From: an uncultured Chloroflexota bacterium
GTDB lineage: Bacteria; Chloroflexota; Limnocylindria; Limnocylindrales; CSP1-4
Direction: 5' to 3'
Assembly (NCBI GenBank): GCA_903822495.1
Contig: CAIJPD010000066.1
Location: 124,001 to 188,000 of the forward strand
Length of the DNA: 64,000 bases
The notes below the pieces were generated by a model. That model was not told where the DNA came from and did no database searches. It saw nothing but the letters and a program-made list of their open reading frames with translations. Both the position numbers and the translations under genes were made by a program. Below are positions 1 to 7,635 of this stretch, piece by piece (positions within the stretch are counted from its first letter, which is position 1; each line of letters opens with the position of its first letter).

Positions 1-1
1 C

Positions 2-445
2 CACGTCCTCAAGTCGTTCGCGTACGAGAGCACCCTCTACGAGGACCTGCGCAAGACGTTCCCCGAGGTGACCGCGGTCTCGTTTCCGGACTGGGGCGGG
101 ACGCAGTACGTGGCGGTGGTGGCGCTCCGCCAGCGCTACAAGGGCCAGGCGCGCCACCTGATCCTCAACGCGCTGGGGCACGCCGCGCGGCCCAAGTGGG
201 TGATCGTGGTGGACGAGGACATCGACGTCCACGACACCGAGCGGGTCATGTGGGCGATGGTCACGCGCGGCCAGCCGGCCGACGACATCATCACGGTGGC
301 CGGGGTCGCGGGCGGACCGCTGGACCCCTCGGCGCCGGAGAAGGAAGTGATCAGCGTCATGGGCTTCGACGCGACACGCCCCTTTGGCGTGCGCTTCCCC
401 GAGGTGGTGGAGGTCCCGGGCGCCGACGACTTCACGATCGACTGA
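2..445 (+). CDS. UbiD family decarboxylase, C-terminal fragment (cut by window edge)
   Basis: The reading frame is open from base 2 and codes for 147 residues ending at TGA 443-445, so the gene begins outside the window. The visible part reads KSFAYESTLYEDLRKTFPEV, then a segment with WVIVVDEDIDVHD and a tail with TRPFGVRFPEVVEVPG. This matches the C-terminal third of UbiD-type decarboxylases, which use prenylated FMN on aromatic or alpha,beta-unsaturated acids. The conserved VVDEDIDV stretch is typical of that region. The prenyl-FMN-binding and catalytic Arg/Glu part is not visible, so the substrate cannot be inferred. A GTG at 68 lies inside the frame and is not the real start. Confidence 0.8.
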   Translation, partial: HVLKSFAYESTLYEDLRKTFPEVTAVSFPDWGGTQYVAVVALRQRYKGQARHLILNALGHAARPKWVIVVDEDIDVHDTERVMWAMVTRGQPADDIITVAGVAGGPLDPSAPEKEVISVMGFDATRPFGVRFPEVVEVPGADDFTID

Positions 446-497
446 GAGCGGGTGAGGTCACGCCGTGCGATCACGGCGCCATCGCACCGGGTCGGCA

Positions 498-526
498 TTG
501 ACGCTGGCCCCACGACCGCATAGTCT
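498..526 (+). promoter_or_regulatory. Sigma70-type promoter of the DUF1778/GNAT pair
   Basis: TTGACG at 498-503 and TAGTCT at 521-526 are separated by exactly 17 bases. The -10 touches the first base of the palindrome at 526-550, so RNA polymerase and an operator-bound protein would compete. The same -35 hexamer with the same spacing occurs at 25817, which supports it as this genome's housekeeping promoter. Confidence 0.7.
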
Positions 527-550
527 GTGCGTACGGTGTTAGTACGCACA
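526..550 (+). promoter_or_regulatory. Palindromic operator for the DUF1778 antitoxin
   Basis: A perfect 9-base inverted repeat, TGTGCGTAC at 526-534 and GTACGCACA at 542-550, is separated by 7 bases. It covers the expected transcription start of the promoter at 498-526 and ends 12 bases before the ATG at 563. DUF1778 antitoxins are ribbon-helix-helix proteins that repress their own operon by binding such palindromes, so autoregulation is the natural reading. The binding itself is inference. Confidence 0.65.
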
Positions 551-562
551 CAGGTCGTCCGA

Positions 563-847
563 ATGTTGCCGAACAAGCCACAGCCGGCCAAGAGCGAGCG
601 GATCTCGGTTCGGGTGTCGCCGACGCAGCGGGAGCTGCTCGGCGCGGCCAGCCGTGTTTCGGCCGTCACGCTGACTGACTTCATCCTGGAGGCGGCGACG
701 GCGCACGCCGAGGACGTCCTCGCCGATCGACGCTCCTTCCCTGTCTCGGACGAGGCGTATCGGGCCTTCGTCGAGCTGCTGGACCGGCCGGTGCAGTCCA
801 AGCCGCGGCTGCGGGAGCTGCTCTCGAAACCGTCCGCGTTCGACTAG
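563..847 (+). CDS. DUF1778 ribbon-helix-helix antitoxin (TacA/AtaR-like)
   Basis: A 94-residue protein. The N-terminal strand SERISVRVSPTQRELL (about residues 11-26) followed by two helices is the ribbon-helix-helix DNA-binding fold of DUF1778. The C-terminal half, with RAFVELLDRPVQSKPRLREL, is the part that in this family wraps the GNAT toxin. The start at ATG 563 is preferred to the in-frame GTG at 527, because 527 lies inside the promoter/operator. The gene is followed after 6 bases by the GNAT toxin gene, the usual antitoxin-first order. It likely represses its own promoter through the palindrome at 526-550. Confidence 0.85.
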   Translation: MLPNKPQPAKSERISVRVSPTQRELLGAASRVSAVTLTDFILEAATAHAEDVLADRRSFPVSDEAYRAFVELLDRPVQSKPRLRELLSKPSAFD

Positions 848-853
848 CTCGCC

Positions 854-1372
854 GTGGGCTCGTTCACGCCGCCGGAGCTGCTGACCGCCCGACACGACCG
901 CAGCCAGTTCGACTGCGGCTCCACGGCCCAGACCCAGTGGCTCCGCCAGCACGCGCTCTTCGCGATGGGCCAGGACACCGCCCGTGTCTACGTGACGTGC
1001 CCGCTGGGTGAACCCCACGTCGTGGGCTACTACTCGCTCACGGTGGGCTCGGTGGGCTCGGTGGGCCCGGCGATCGCGCCCGCACGGATGACCAAGGGCG
1101 CCGGCCGGTATCCGCTCCCGGTGATCATCCTCACGCGCCTTGGGGTGGACGTCTCGGTGCAGGGTCGCGGCATCGGCCGCTCGCTCGTCGTGGACGCGCT
1201 TCGGAGGGTGAGCCAGGCGGCGGATGCGGTGGGGGTCCGGGCCCTGCTGATCCACGCCGAGAACCCAAGGGCGAGGGCGTTCTACGAAGGGCTGGCCGAG
1301 TTCGAACCCGCGCCATCGGACCCGTTGCACCTGTTCCTGTCGTTGAAGGACATTCGGACGGCCCTCGGCTGA
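854..1372 (+). CDS. GNAT-family toxin (TacT/AtaT-like acetyltransferase)
   Basis: 172 residues with a GTG start. It has the layout of the aminoacyl-tRNA-acetylating toxins: a FDCG segment near residue 19, VVGYYSLTVGSV at 57-68, PLPVIILTRLGVD at 88-99, the acetyl-CoA loop QGRGIGRS at 103-110, and FYEGL with the presumed catalytic Tyr144. Known TacT/AtaT relatives acetylate the amino group of charged tRNA and stop translation; the tRNA target here is unknown. A small in-frame duplication (GSVGSVG, residues 65-71) sits in the strand before the loop, so an active toxin is likely but not certain. It is paired with the DUF1778 gene upstream, 6 bases apart. Confidence 0.85.
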   Translation: MGSFTPPELLTARHDRSQFDCGSTAQTQWLRQHALFAMGQDTARVYVTCPLGEPHVVGYYSLTVGSVGSVGPAIAPARMTKGAGRYPLPVIILTRLGVDVSVQGRGIGRSLVVDALRRVSQAADAVGVRALLIHAENPRARAFYEGLAEFEPAPSDPLHLFLSLKDIRTALG

Positions 1373-1397
1373 CGAGCTCAAGTTGGAGACGATTGGC

Positions 1398-2177
1398 TCA
1401 GGACTGGGCGCGCTCCTGCGCGGCGCGCGCGGTAGCGAGCGCGGTTCGGGCGCCCTGGTCCACGAAGAACCCGTCGGCGCCCGTGCCCAGGAAGCGGAAG
1501 CCCATCCGGAGGTAGGGTTCGAACGTCGCCGGGTCGTAGAGGAGGACCCCCGGCGCCTTCCCGTGGGCGCGGCAGGCATCCACCACGCCGCGGATCGCGT
1601 TGCGGAAGGCGAGTGCCTCCAGGTCGCCGGGGACGCCAAGCGAGTGCGACAGGTCGGTGGGCCCCACGAAGAGGACGTCGACGCCGTCGATGGCGGCGAC
1701 CGCGTCAATCTCGCGGACCAGCGACGCTGACTCGACCTGGACGATCCCGAGGACGTCGCGGTTCAGGTCCCGCACGCCGGCGTGCGACATGCGACCCAGC
1801 CCGGCTCCGCGCGTCCGGAGGGCCACGCCGCGCACCCCGTCCGGCGGGTAGCGGAGGAACGAGACCACCTCCCGGGCCTGCTCTGCGGTCTCGAGGCGGG
1901 GGACCATGATCCCTTCGGCGCCGAGGTCCAGCGCGCGCCCGATGCGGAGGCGCTCCCCGGACTGCACCCGCACCAGCGCCGCGGCCCCGCTGACCTCCAC
2001 CGCGTGGAGATGGGCGAGGAGCTCGGCCTCCGTCGCCGCGCCGTGCTCCAGATCGACCAGGACCCAGTCGAACCCGGCCTTACCCACCAGCTCCGCGGAC
2101 AACGGGCTTCCGAGGTCCGCCCAGGCACCGAACAGGGTCTCGCCGGCGAGCACGCGGGCGCGAATGCCGCGGACCAT
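1398..2177 (-). CDS. HpcH/HpaI-type aldolase
   Basis: 259 residues from ATG 2177, chosen because GGGAGGG lies 6 bases upstream; an in-frame ATG at 2198 has no such site. The motif DWVLVDLEHGA (37-47) carries the catalytic His45 of class II pyruvate aldolases, and VQVES (Glu149) and GPTDLS (Asp175) supply the divalent-metal ligands. MVPRLETAEQA and the PPDGVRG loop also fit the family. Members cleave 4-hydroxy-2-oxo acids to pyruvate and an aldehyde, for example in aromatic or sugar-acid breakdown. The precise substrate cannot be read from sequence. It stands alone, divergent from a small gene at 2301. Confidence 0.85.
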   Translation of the reverse strand: MVRGIRARVLAGETLFGAWADLGSPLSAELVGKAGFDWVLVDLEHGAATEAELLAHLHAVEVSGAAALVRVQSGERLRIGRALDLGAEGIMVPRLETAEQAREVVSFLRYPPDGVRGVALRTRGAGLGRMSHAGVRDLNRDVLGIVQVESASLVREIDAVAAIDGVDVLFVGPTDLSHSLGVPGDLEALAFRNAIRGVVDACRAHGKAPGVLLYDPATFEPYLRMGFRFLGTGADGFFVDQGARTALATARAAQERAQS

Positions 2178-2259
2178 CCTGTCCCTCCCGGTTGTCATCA
2201 CGCGACGGGCGTCGCCTCGGCGAAACGTAGCACCGCGGACCGCCCGCGACGCGGGCAGG

Positions 2260-2265
2260 TAGCAT
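2260..2265 (+). promoter_or_regulatory. Candidate -10 element for the small gene at 2301
   Basis: TAGCAT, with TA first and T last as in the other -10 elements here, lies 35 bases upstream of the GTG start at 2301. No clear -35 was found. Confidence 0.3.
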
Positions 2266-2300
2266 CTCTGCTGCCGGTCGAGCGAGACCAAGGAGAAGGG

Positions 2301-2564
2301 GTGCTTGAACGAACGCTCGCGCGAGTGGTAGCCGAGTACGCGTACGCCATGGAAACGATTTCGGACGATGACCTCCAGCCGGACATCGCCGTCGAGCACT
2401 TGGAGCTCATCGCCTTTGAGTTGCAGCAACTGGCGCCGGAGGACAGGAAGCGGTTCCTCCAGCACCTCGCGGACGAGGCCGACGCCACCGAGGACGCGGA
2501 GTGGGCCGAATTCCTGCGTGGCTTCGGCGACGCGTGCGGTCTGCTTGAAGACGAAACCGAGTAG
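2301..2564 (+). CDS. Small acidic hypothetical protein
   Basis: 87 residues, not recognised. The GTG start at 2301 is chosen because AAGGAG lies 6-7 bases upstream; an in-frame ATG at 2349 has no such site. The product is rich in Glu, Asp and Leu and predicted mostly helical (HLELIAFELQQLAPEDRKRF, then a run of acidic residues), with no Cys pairs or membrane segment. It is divergent from the aldolase and converges with the ABC permease with only 3 bases between the stops. Because of the strong ribosome-binding site I consider it real. Function unknown. Confidence 0.6.
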   Translation: MLERTLARVVAEYAYAMETISDDDLQPDIAVEHLELIAFELQQLAPEDRKRFLQHLADEADATEDAEWAEFLRGFGDACGLLEDETE

Positions 2565-2567
2565 CGC

Positions 2568-3347
2568 CTACCGGTTGCGCTCCGCGCGGACGAAGATCCA
2601 CGTGCCCAGCCCGCCGAAGATGACCAGGAGCGCCCCGACCGCCGCCAGGTTGAAGCCCGCGTCGGCCACCGCGATCGGGAACGAGCCTGGCTGGAACGCC
2701 GAGTACGTGTTGCGCAGCAGGTCCACCGCGTAGCGCAGCGGCGCGATCCGCGACAGCACGTCCAGGTAGCCGGGGAGGCCCTGGAGCGGGTTGAACACCC
2801 CGGCCAGGAAGAACTGCGGCAGCATGATGAACGTGAAGACCTGGTTGGCGGCCCGCTGGCTGGAGAGGTTCGACAGCACCAGCACGCCGAACGCCCCGCC
2901 GAACAGCGCGATCAGCAGGATCACCGGCAGCAGCGCCAGGACCCCGGCCAGCGTCATCGGCACGCCCAGCACCCAGCCCAGCGCCAGGATCGCCAGCGCC
3001 TGGGGGAGCGCCACCAGCGATTCGCCCAGGATCTTGCCGGCGATGATGGAGTAGCGGCTGATGGGCGAGACGAAGATCTCCTGGCTGAAGTCCTCCTCGC
3101 GATCGGCGATCAGCGAGATCACCCCGATGGCCGCCGACTGCCAGACGGTCTGGGCCAGGACGCCGGTGAAGACGTAGGCCTGCAGGTCCAGCCCGCCGGG
3201 TGACCCGAACCCGGCCTTCAGCGCGGGACCCAGGAACGCGACGAGGATCAGCGGGAAGGCCAGGTCGCCCAGGATCCGGGCGCGGTCGCGCATCAGCTTC
3301 GTCAGGTCGCGGTGGGCGATGGCCAGGATGGCGCTCAACTCACGCAC
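2568..3347 (-). CDS. ABC-2 type transporter permease
   Basis: 259 residues with about six hydrophobic segments in the ABC2_membrane pattern: an N-terminal amphipathic stretch (RELSAILAIAHRDLTKLMRD), a first helix ending near FGSPGG, and a last helix before the end RAERNR. The GTG start at 3347 overlaps the TGA of the upstream ATPase by 8 bases, giving tight translational coupling. Together the two genes form a DrrAB-like exporter. Substrates of this class range from lipids to drugs, and none can be named here. It resides in the cytoplasmic membrane. Confidence 0.85.
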   Translation of the reverse strand: MRELSAILAIAHRDLTKLMRDRARILGDLAFPLILVAFLGPALKAGFGSPGGLDLQAYVFTGVLAQTVWQSAAIGVISLIADREEDFSQEIFVSPISRYSIIAGKILGESLVALPQALAILALGWVLGVPMTLAGVLALLPVILLIALFGGAFGVLVLSNLSSQRAANQVFTFIMLPQFFLAGVFNPLQGLPGYLDVLSRIAPLRYAVDLLRNTYSAFQPGSFPIAVADAGFNLAAVGALLVIFGGLGTWIFVRAERNR

Positions 3348-4407
3348 GGGCCGAACCCTCCGAGCCCGCGCCTGCCGACGGGCCGGCGTTCGGGGCCGAA
3401 CCGCCGGCCTCGCCCGCGTCGCCCGCCGTTCCGTCGTCCTCGCCGTCCGCCGCGGACCGCCCCACGATCTCCAGGTACGCGTCCTCCAGTGTGGGCGCGC
3501 TGGTCCGGACCAGCGTGAGCGGCGTGGCGATCGATCGGAGGACCGCGTGCGTTCGGTCGCCGCCCACCGGCAGCGTGAAGGGTCCGTCGCCTTCGGCCGC
3601 CAGGCCCAGCCCGCCCAGCTCCGCGCGCAGCGTCGCTCGGTCCGCCGACGCCGCATCCACGATCAGCGTCTCGTGCGTCAGCTCCGCCTTCAGCTCCGCA
3701 GGGCTGCCCGCGGCCACCACGCGGCCGTGGTCGATGACGCAGACGTGGTCGGCGCCCTCCGCCTCCTCCAGGTAGTGCGTCGTCAGGAAGACCGTGGTGC
3801 CGCTCTCGCGGCGGACCCGCGCCAGGTAGTCCCAGAGTGTGCGCCGCGTCGGCGCGTCCAGGCCCGCGGTGGGCTCGTCCAGGAAGAGGACCCGCGGCCG
3901 ATGGAGCAGGCTCCGGACGATCTCCAGCTTGCGGCGCATCCCGCCCGAGTAGGTTCGAACCGGGGCGAAGATCTCCTCGCCCACCCCCAGCAGCCCGGCC
4001 AACCCCTCCACCTGCGCCCGGTAGGCGGCCGGCATCAGCCGCCACGACGGCGCCCACGGGTAGAGCCCGTACAGGACGGCGTGGAAGCGCACGTTCTCCT
4101 CGCCGGTCAGGTTCTGGTCCAGGCTGGGCTTCTGGAAGATGATCCCCACCTCGCGCCGGACCGCGCTGGCCTCCGCCACGATGTCCCGGCCGCCGATCAG
4201 CGCCCGGCCGCCGGTGGGGGAGAGGGTGGTGGTGAGGATCGAGATGGTGGTGGTCTTGCCCGCGCCGTTGGGGCCCAGGAGGACGAAGAAGTCGCCGGTG
4301 CCCACCTCGAACGAGATGCCGTCGACGGCGTTGCGCGTGGCTTTCCGGTAGCGCTTGACCAGCTCCTGGACGGAGATGGCGGGCTGGGACGAACCCGTGG
4401 CGGTCAT
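3340..4407 (-). CDS. ABC transporter ATP-binding protein (DrrA-like)
   Basis: 355 residues. Walker A GPNGAGKT (45-52), signature YSGGMRRK (153-160), Walker B VLFLDEPT (173-180) and the switch His211 are all intact, so the ATPase should be active. The signature beginning YSGG followed by a DUF4162-like C-terminal part is typical of DrrA/antibiotic and lipid exporters. The last 40 or so residues are Ala/Gly/Glu/Ser-rich and look disordered. It is followed by its permease with an 8-base overlap. Confidence 0.9.
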   Translation of the reverse strand: MTATGSSQPAISVQELVKRYRKATRNAVDGISFEVGTGDFFVLLGPNGAGKTTTISILTTTLSPTGGRALIGGRDIVAEASAVRREVGIIFQKPSLDQNLTGEENVRFHAVLYGLYPWAPSWRLMPAAYRAQVEGLAGLLGVGEEIFAPVRTYSGGMRRKLEIVRSLLHRPRVLFLDEPTAGLDAPTRRTLWDYLARVRRESGTTVFLTTHYLEEAEGADHVCVIDHGRVVAAGSPAELKAELTHETLIVDAASADRATLRAELGGLGLAAEGDGPFTLPVGGDRTHAVLRSIATPLTLVRTSAPTLEDAYLEIVGRSAADGEDDGTAGDAGEAGGSAPNAGPSAGAGSEGSARA

Positions 4408-4417
4408 GCGGGTCTGA

Positions 4418-5518
4418 TCATGGCGCCCGCCGCCGCGCCCGCCGCCGCGCGGCGCCGTACGGGACGACCGGATCGCCGTCGCGGAGCAGGTGCGCGGTGG
4501 AGAGATCAGACACGCGCGCCGCGCCGACCGCCCATGTGGCGATCCGTAGCTGGCGGACCAGGAGCTGCGCCGTCTCCGTTGCTCGATCCTCGAACGCGGC
4601 GAGGAGCATGGGCCGCGCGAAGCCCGCCAGCCGCGCCCCCAGCGCCAGCGCGATGGCCGCGTCCACGCCGTCCCGGATCCCGCCGCTGGCGAAGACCGGG
4701 ACGCCCGCGGGATCGGCCAGCCGGACCGCCTCGCGCAACGACGTGACCGTGGGCCAGCCCCAGTCGGCGAAGGCGCGGGCCACCTCGCCTGCGGCGGGGT
4801 CCCGCTGCCCCTCGATCAGTGCCCAGTTGGTGCCGCCGGCGCCGCTCACGTCGATCGCGGCCACGCCCGCCGAGAGCAGCTCCGCCACGTCCTCCGGCGA
4901 GAGGCCAAAGCCCACCTCCTTGACCACCACCGGCCGCGGCCGGAGCCGCTCCACCACGGCGGCGATCAGCTCCGTGAGCCCGCCGAACTCCGTGTCGCCC
5001 TCCGGCTGGACCGCCTCCTGGATGGGGTTGAGGTGGAGGAAGAGCGCATCGGCCTGCATGAGGTCAACGAGGCGCTCCGCGTCGGCGGGACCCAGGCCGC
5101 GGCGCAGCTGGACGGCGCCCAGGTTGGCGAACAGGAGCGGCGGCCGGACCGGCAGCAGGAAGGTTTCCAGCAGCTCTGGATGCATGAGCGCCGCCCGGCC
5201 GGAGCCCAGGCCCATCGCCACGCCCGCGGCCTCGGCGGCGATCGCCAGCTTGGCGTTCACCTGGCGGGCCCGCTCCGTGCCGCCCGTCATCGAGGCGATC
5301 AGCAGCGGCGCGGCGAGGCGCTTGCCGAGGACCTCCACCGACAGGTCCACCTCGGCCAGGTCACGGCCCGGCAGCGCGCGATGGCGCAGCCGGTAGCGCT
5401 CGAAGCCGCCGCGGCTCAGGTGGAGGATGTCGTCCCGTGCGGCGACGGTGAGGTGGTCATCCTTGCGCTGGCCGATCTGGGTGTTCGGCGAGGCGGCGGG
5501 TTCGGGCTGGCTGGGCAT
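4418..5518 (-). CDS. fni: Type 2 isopentenyl-diphosphate delta-isomerase
   Basis: 366 residues, close to the family's usual 340-370. FMN- and substrate-binding motifs are all present: QRKDDH (17-22), SMTGG (76-80), HLNPIQEAVQPEGD (162-175), the KEVG lysine (200), SGAGGT (225-230) and ASGGIR. It interconverts isopentenyl and dimethylallyl diphosphate using reduced FMN, with NADPH and Mg2+. The basic tail (RRRARRRAP) is unusual but harmless. The start ATG at 5518 lies 12 bases downstream of the stop of the flavin-binding gene on the same strand, so the two may be co-transcribed. Confidence 0.95.
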   Translation of the reverse strand: MPSQPEPAASPNTQIGQRKDDHLTVAARDDILHLSRGGFERYRLRHRALPGRDLAEVDLSVEVLGKRLAAPLLIASMTGGTERARQVNAKLAIAAEAAGVAMGLGSGRAALMHPELLETFLLPVRPPLLFANLGAVQLRRGLGPADAERLVDLMQADALFLHLNPIQEAVQPEGDTEFGGLTELIAAVVERLRPRPVVVKEVGFGLSPEDVAELLSAGVAAIDVSGAGGTNWALIEGQRDPAAGEVARAFADWGWPTVTSLREAVRLADPAGVPVFASGGIRDGVDAAIALALGARLAGFARPMLLAAFEDRATETAQLLVRQLRIATWAVGAARVSDLSTAHLLRDGDPVVPYGAARRRARRRAP

Positions 5519-5530
5519 GCGGTCCTTCGG

Positions 5531-6019
5531 TCAGGCGGGCACGGCGGGCTGCGCCCGCACCAAATCGATGGTTCGCTGCCAGCGGTCCATCACCTTGTCG
5601 GGCTCCGGGAGCTCGAAGCTGATGCCGCTGGTGATCTTGGCGTAGGTGACCTTGTCGACGAGGACGTCGTCGATGGCGCACTCGAAGTAGGCGCGCTTGA
5701 GGCCCTCCTCCCCGATGTCCGGCCCACGCCGGGCCGCCAGGCGGACGTACCAGACCGAGTCGCCGCCGACCAGCATCATCGTCGCTTTGCCTGCGGCGGT
5801 GATCGCCGCGGTGGTCCCGGAGCCGGGCCAGAGGGCGAGGCGGACCGTCGAGGCATCAGTCGCCAGCACCTCGCCCACGCTCAGCAGGGCGACGGTGGGG
5901 AAGCCGTCGTCGCCCTGGACCACCAGCGTGAACGTGGCGCCCAGGCCGGCCGGCAGGTCCGTGCCGTCGAGCATGGCCATGGCATCTGCCGGCAGCTGGT
6001 TGCCGAGGGACTTGGACAT
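5531..6019 (-). CDS. Pyridoxamine 5'-phosphate oxidase-like flavin-binding protein
   Basis: 162 residues. The split-barrel pattern is visible: FTLVVQGDDGFPTVALLSVGEVL (30-52), then an RLALWPGSGTTAAI segment that would sit at the FMN phosphate, and a MMLVGG strand. These are features of the PNPOx-like superfamily, although the classical PdxH signature is absent, so it is not pyridoxine oxidase itself. GAGGAA lies 9 bases before ATG 6019. It precedes fni on the same strand, 12 bases apart. The reaction is unknown; F420 or FMN dependence is possible. Confidence 0.6.
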   Translation of the reverse strand: MSKSLGNQLPADAMAMLDGTDLPAGLGATFTLVVQGDDGFPTVALLSVGEVLATDASTVRLALWPGSGTTAAITAAGKATMMLVGGDSVWYVRLAARRGPDIGEEGLKRAYFECAIDDVLVDKVTYAKITSGISFELPEPDKVMDRWQRTIDLVRAQPAVPA

Positions 6020-6050
6020 CTTGGCGGCTTCCTCAGGTGATTGGCGCGGG

Positions 6051-6110
6051 GACGCAGCGCGTGCCCACGCGGCGCGTTGCGACGCAGCGCGTTGCCACGC
6101 GGCGCTGATG
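6051..6110. repeat. 30-bp tandem duplication upstream of the CoxM-like gene
   Basis: Two adjacent 30-bp units (6051-6080 and 6081-6110). The first 25 bases (GACGCAGCGCG..., ending CGCGGCGC) differ at one position. The duplication lies between the divergent flavin-binding gene and the CoxM-like gene, directly upstream of the latter's leader. It could hold paired regulator sites or be simple slippage. Confidence 0.7.
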
Positions 6111-6161
6111 ACGTTTGTAGTATTCCACCGTCCCCGTTCGAGCGGGGCCGACAGGAGGAGC

Positions 6162-7073
6162 ATGTACCCAGCGGCCTTCGAGTACGTCGCGGTTGGCTCC
6201 TTCGCGGAGGCCAGCGAGCAGCTGGCGCGCGCCGCGGGCGAGGGCAAGCTGCTGTCCGGCGGGTGCAGCCTGATTCCGCTGATGAAGCTGCGCCTGGCCG
6301 AGCCGCGACTGCTGATCGACCTGAACCGCGTCCCGGGCGCCGCCGGCATCATCGCGCAGGCGGGCGAGATCCGGATCGGGGCGCTGGCGCGCGAGGCGGA
6401 CGTGGAGGCCTCGGCGCTGCTTGCCGCCAGCTGGCCCATCCTGGTCGACACCAGCGCGGTGATCGCCGATCCGCTGGTCCGCAACATGGGCACCATCGGC
6501 GGCAACATCGCGCACGCGGATCCCGCCAACGACCACCCGGCCACCATGCTGGCCCTGGGCGCGCGCTTCCTGCTCAGCGGCGCGGCTGGCACCCGGGAGG
6601 TGGCCGCGGCCGACTTCTTCCAGGACCTGTTCGCGACGGCCCTTGGCGAGGATGAGGTCCTGACCGAGATCCGCATCGCGGCGCCGCCGCCGGGGACGGG
6701 CTCCGCCTACCTGAAGTACGAGCGCCAGGTGGGGGACTTCGCCGTGGCCGCGGTGGCGGCGGTGGTCGTCGTCGCCGACGGCCGAATCCGGTCCGCCCGG
6801 CTGGCACTGACCAACGCCGGGCCGGTGCCCCTCCGCGCCCAGTCGGCCGAGGTCGCCCTCGCCGGCCTGCGGGTGGACGATGGCGCGGGCATGGACGAGG
6901 CGGCCGCCCTGGCCGGCGACGGGATCCAGCCGTGGGCCGACCTCCGGGGCGGGACGGCCTACAAGGTGGACCTGGTCCGCGGGCTGGCGGGGCGCGCGGT
7001 CCGGCGCGCCGTGGCGCGCGCGCTGGGTCATCACGAGCTGTCCGCGGCCGCCGCGCACGGAGGCCCTCGATGA
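6162..7073 (+). CDS. coxM: FAD-binding subunit of a molybdenum hydroxylase (CoxM-like)
   Basis: 303 residues. The FAD motifs [16 protein letters not shown] (33-48) and [14 protein letters not shown] (111-124) are characteristic of CoxM/CutM/XdhB subunits, which pass electrons from the 2Fe-2S clusters to the acceptor. A strong AGGAGGAG lies 3 bases before ATG 6162. The stop overlaps the next start as ATGA. Homologs assemble with a 2Fe-2S subunit and a molybdopterin-cytosine-dinucleotide subunit; only the first partner is present here. The substrate (CO, purine, aldehyde, nicotinate and others) cannot be decided without the large subunit, so the cox symbol is by family only. Confidence 0.85.
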   Translation: MYPAAFEYVAVGSFAEASEQLARAAGEGKLLSGGCSLIPLMKLRLAEPRLLIDLNRVPGAAGIIAQAGEIRIGALAREADVEASALLAASWPILVDTSAVIADPLVRNMGTIGGNIAHADPANDHPATMLALGARFLLSGAAGTREVAAADFFQDLFATALGEDEVLTEIRIAAPPPGTGSAYLKYERQVGDFAVAAVAAVVVVADGRIRSARLALTNAGPVPLRAQSAEVALAGLRVDDGAGMDEAAALAGDGIQPWADLRGGTAYKVDLVRGLAGRAVRRAVARALGHHELSAAAAHGGPR

Positions 7074-7579
7074 CCGTGACGCCCGCCCGTCAGCATCGGA
7101 TCACGGTCACCGTCAACGGTGAGTCGCACCTGGCGGCGGTGGAGCCGCGTCTCCTGCTGGTGCACTTCCTTCGAGAAGACCTGGGCCTGACGGGGACCCA
7201 CGTGGGTTGCGATACCACGAGTTGCGGGGCGTGCACGGTGACCCTGGACGGTCGGCCGATCAAGTCATGCACGATGTTCGCGGTCCAGGCCGACGGCGGC
7301 GAGATCACCACCATCGAGGGACTGGCGGACCCGGACGGGACGCTCCACCCGCTGCAGCAGGCCTTCTGGGATGAGCACGGCCTGCAGTGTGGCTACTGCA
7401 CGCCCGGCATGCTGATGGCCGCGCTCCCGCTGCTCGACCTCGACGAGCGGCCCACGGACGCCGAGATCCGGACGCAGATCAGCGGCAACCTGTGCCGGTG
7501 CACCGGCTATGCCAACATCGTCCGGGCGATCGCCAGCGCGACCCAGCGGGCCCACGCGGAGCGTGCGCCGGACGGGTGA
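7070..7579 (+). CDS. coxS: 2Fe-2S subunit of a molybdenum hydroxylase (CoxS-like)
   Basis: 169 residues. All eight ligands are present: Cys47, 52, 55 and 67 in [12 protein letters not shown]...C for the plant-type cluster, and Cys107, 110, 142 and 144 in QCGYCTPGM...LCRCTGY for the second cluster. It starts inside the coxM stop (ATGA), a sign of translational coupling. In the complex it carries electrons from the molybdenum site to FAD. In known operons the large subunit gene follows directly; here it is replaced by coxD-like genes. Confidence 0.93.
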   Translation: MTVTPARQHRITVTVNGESHLAAVEPRLLLVHFLREDLGLTGTHVGCDTTSCGACTVTLDGRPIKSCTMFAVQADGGEITTIEGLADPDGTLHPLQQAFWDEHGLQCGYCTPGMLMAALPLLDLDERPTDAEIRTQISGNLCRCTGYANIVRAIASATQRAHAERAPDG

Positions 7580-7623
7580 GCCCGCCTCCAGGGCATTGAC
7601 GGACACCACTTTCCGCTAACGGG

Positions 7624-7629
7624 TATCTT
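7624..7629 (+). promoter_or_regulatory. Candidate -10 of a leaderless promoter before the CoxD-like gene
   Basis: TATCTT lies 6 bases upstream of ATG 7636, so the transcript would begin at or near the start codon. There is no Shine-Dalgarno sequence. A TTGACG at 7596-7601 is 22 bases away, too far for a normal pair, so only the -10 is proposed. Confidence 0.35.
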
Positions 7630-7635
7630 CCCCAC

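Noticed and set aside
527-562. GTG start of the DUF1778 gene at 527
   Set aside because: The GTG lies within the promoter and palindromic operator; ATG 563 lies just after them.
7596-7629. A TTGACG-TATCTT pair as a promoter for the CoxD-like gene
   Set aside because: The spacing is 22 bases, too long for a sigma70-type promoter; only the -10 was kept.
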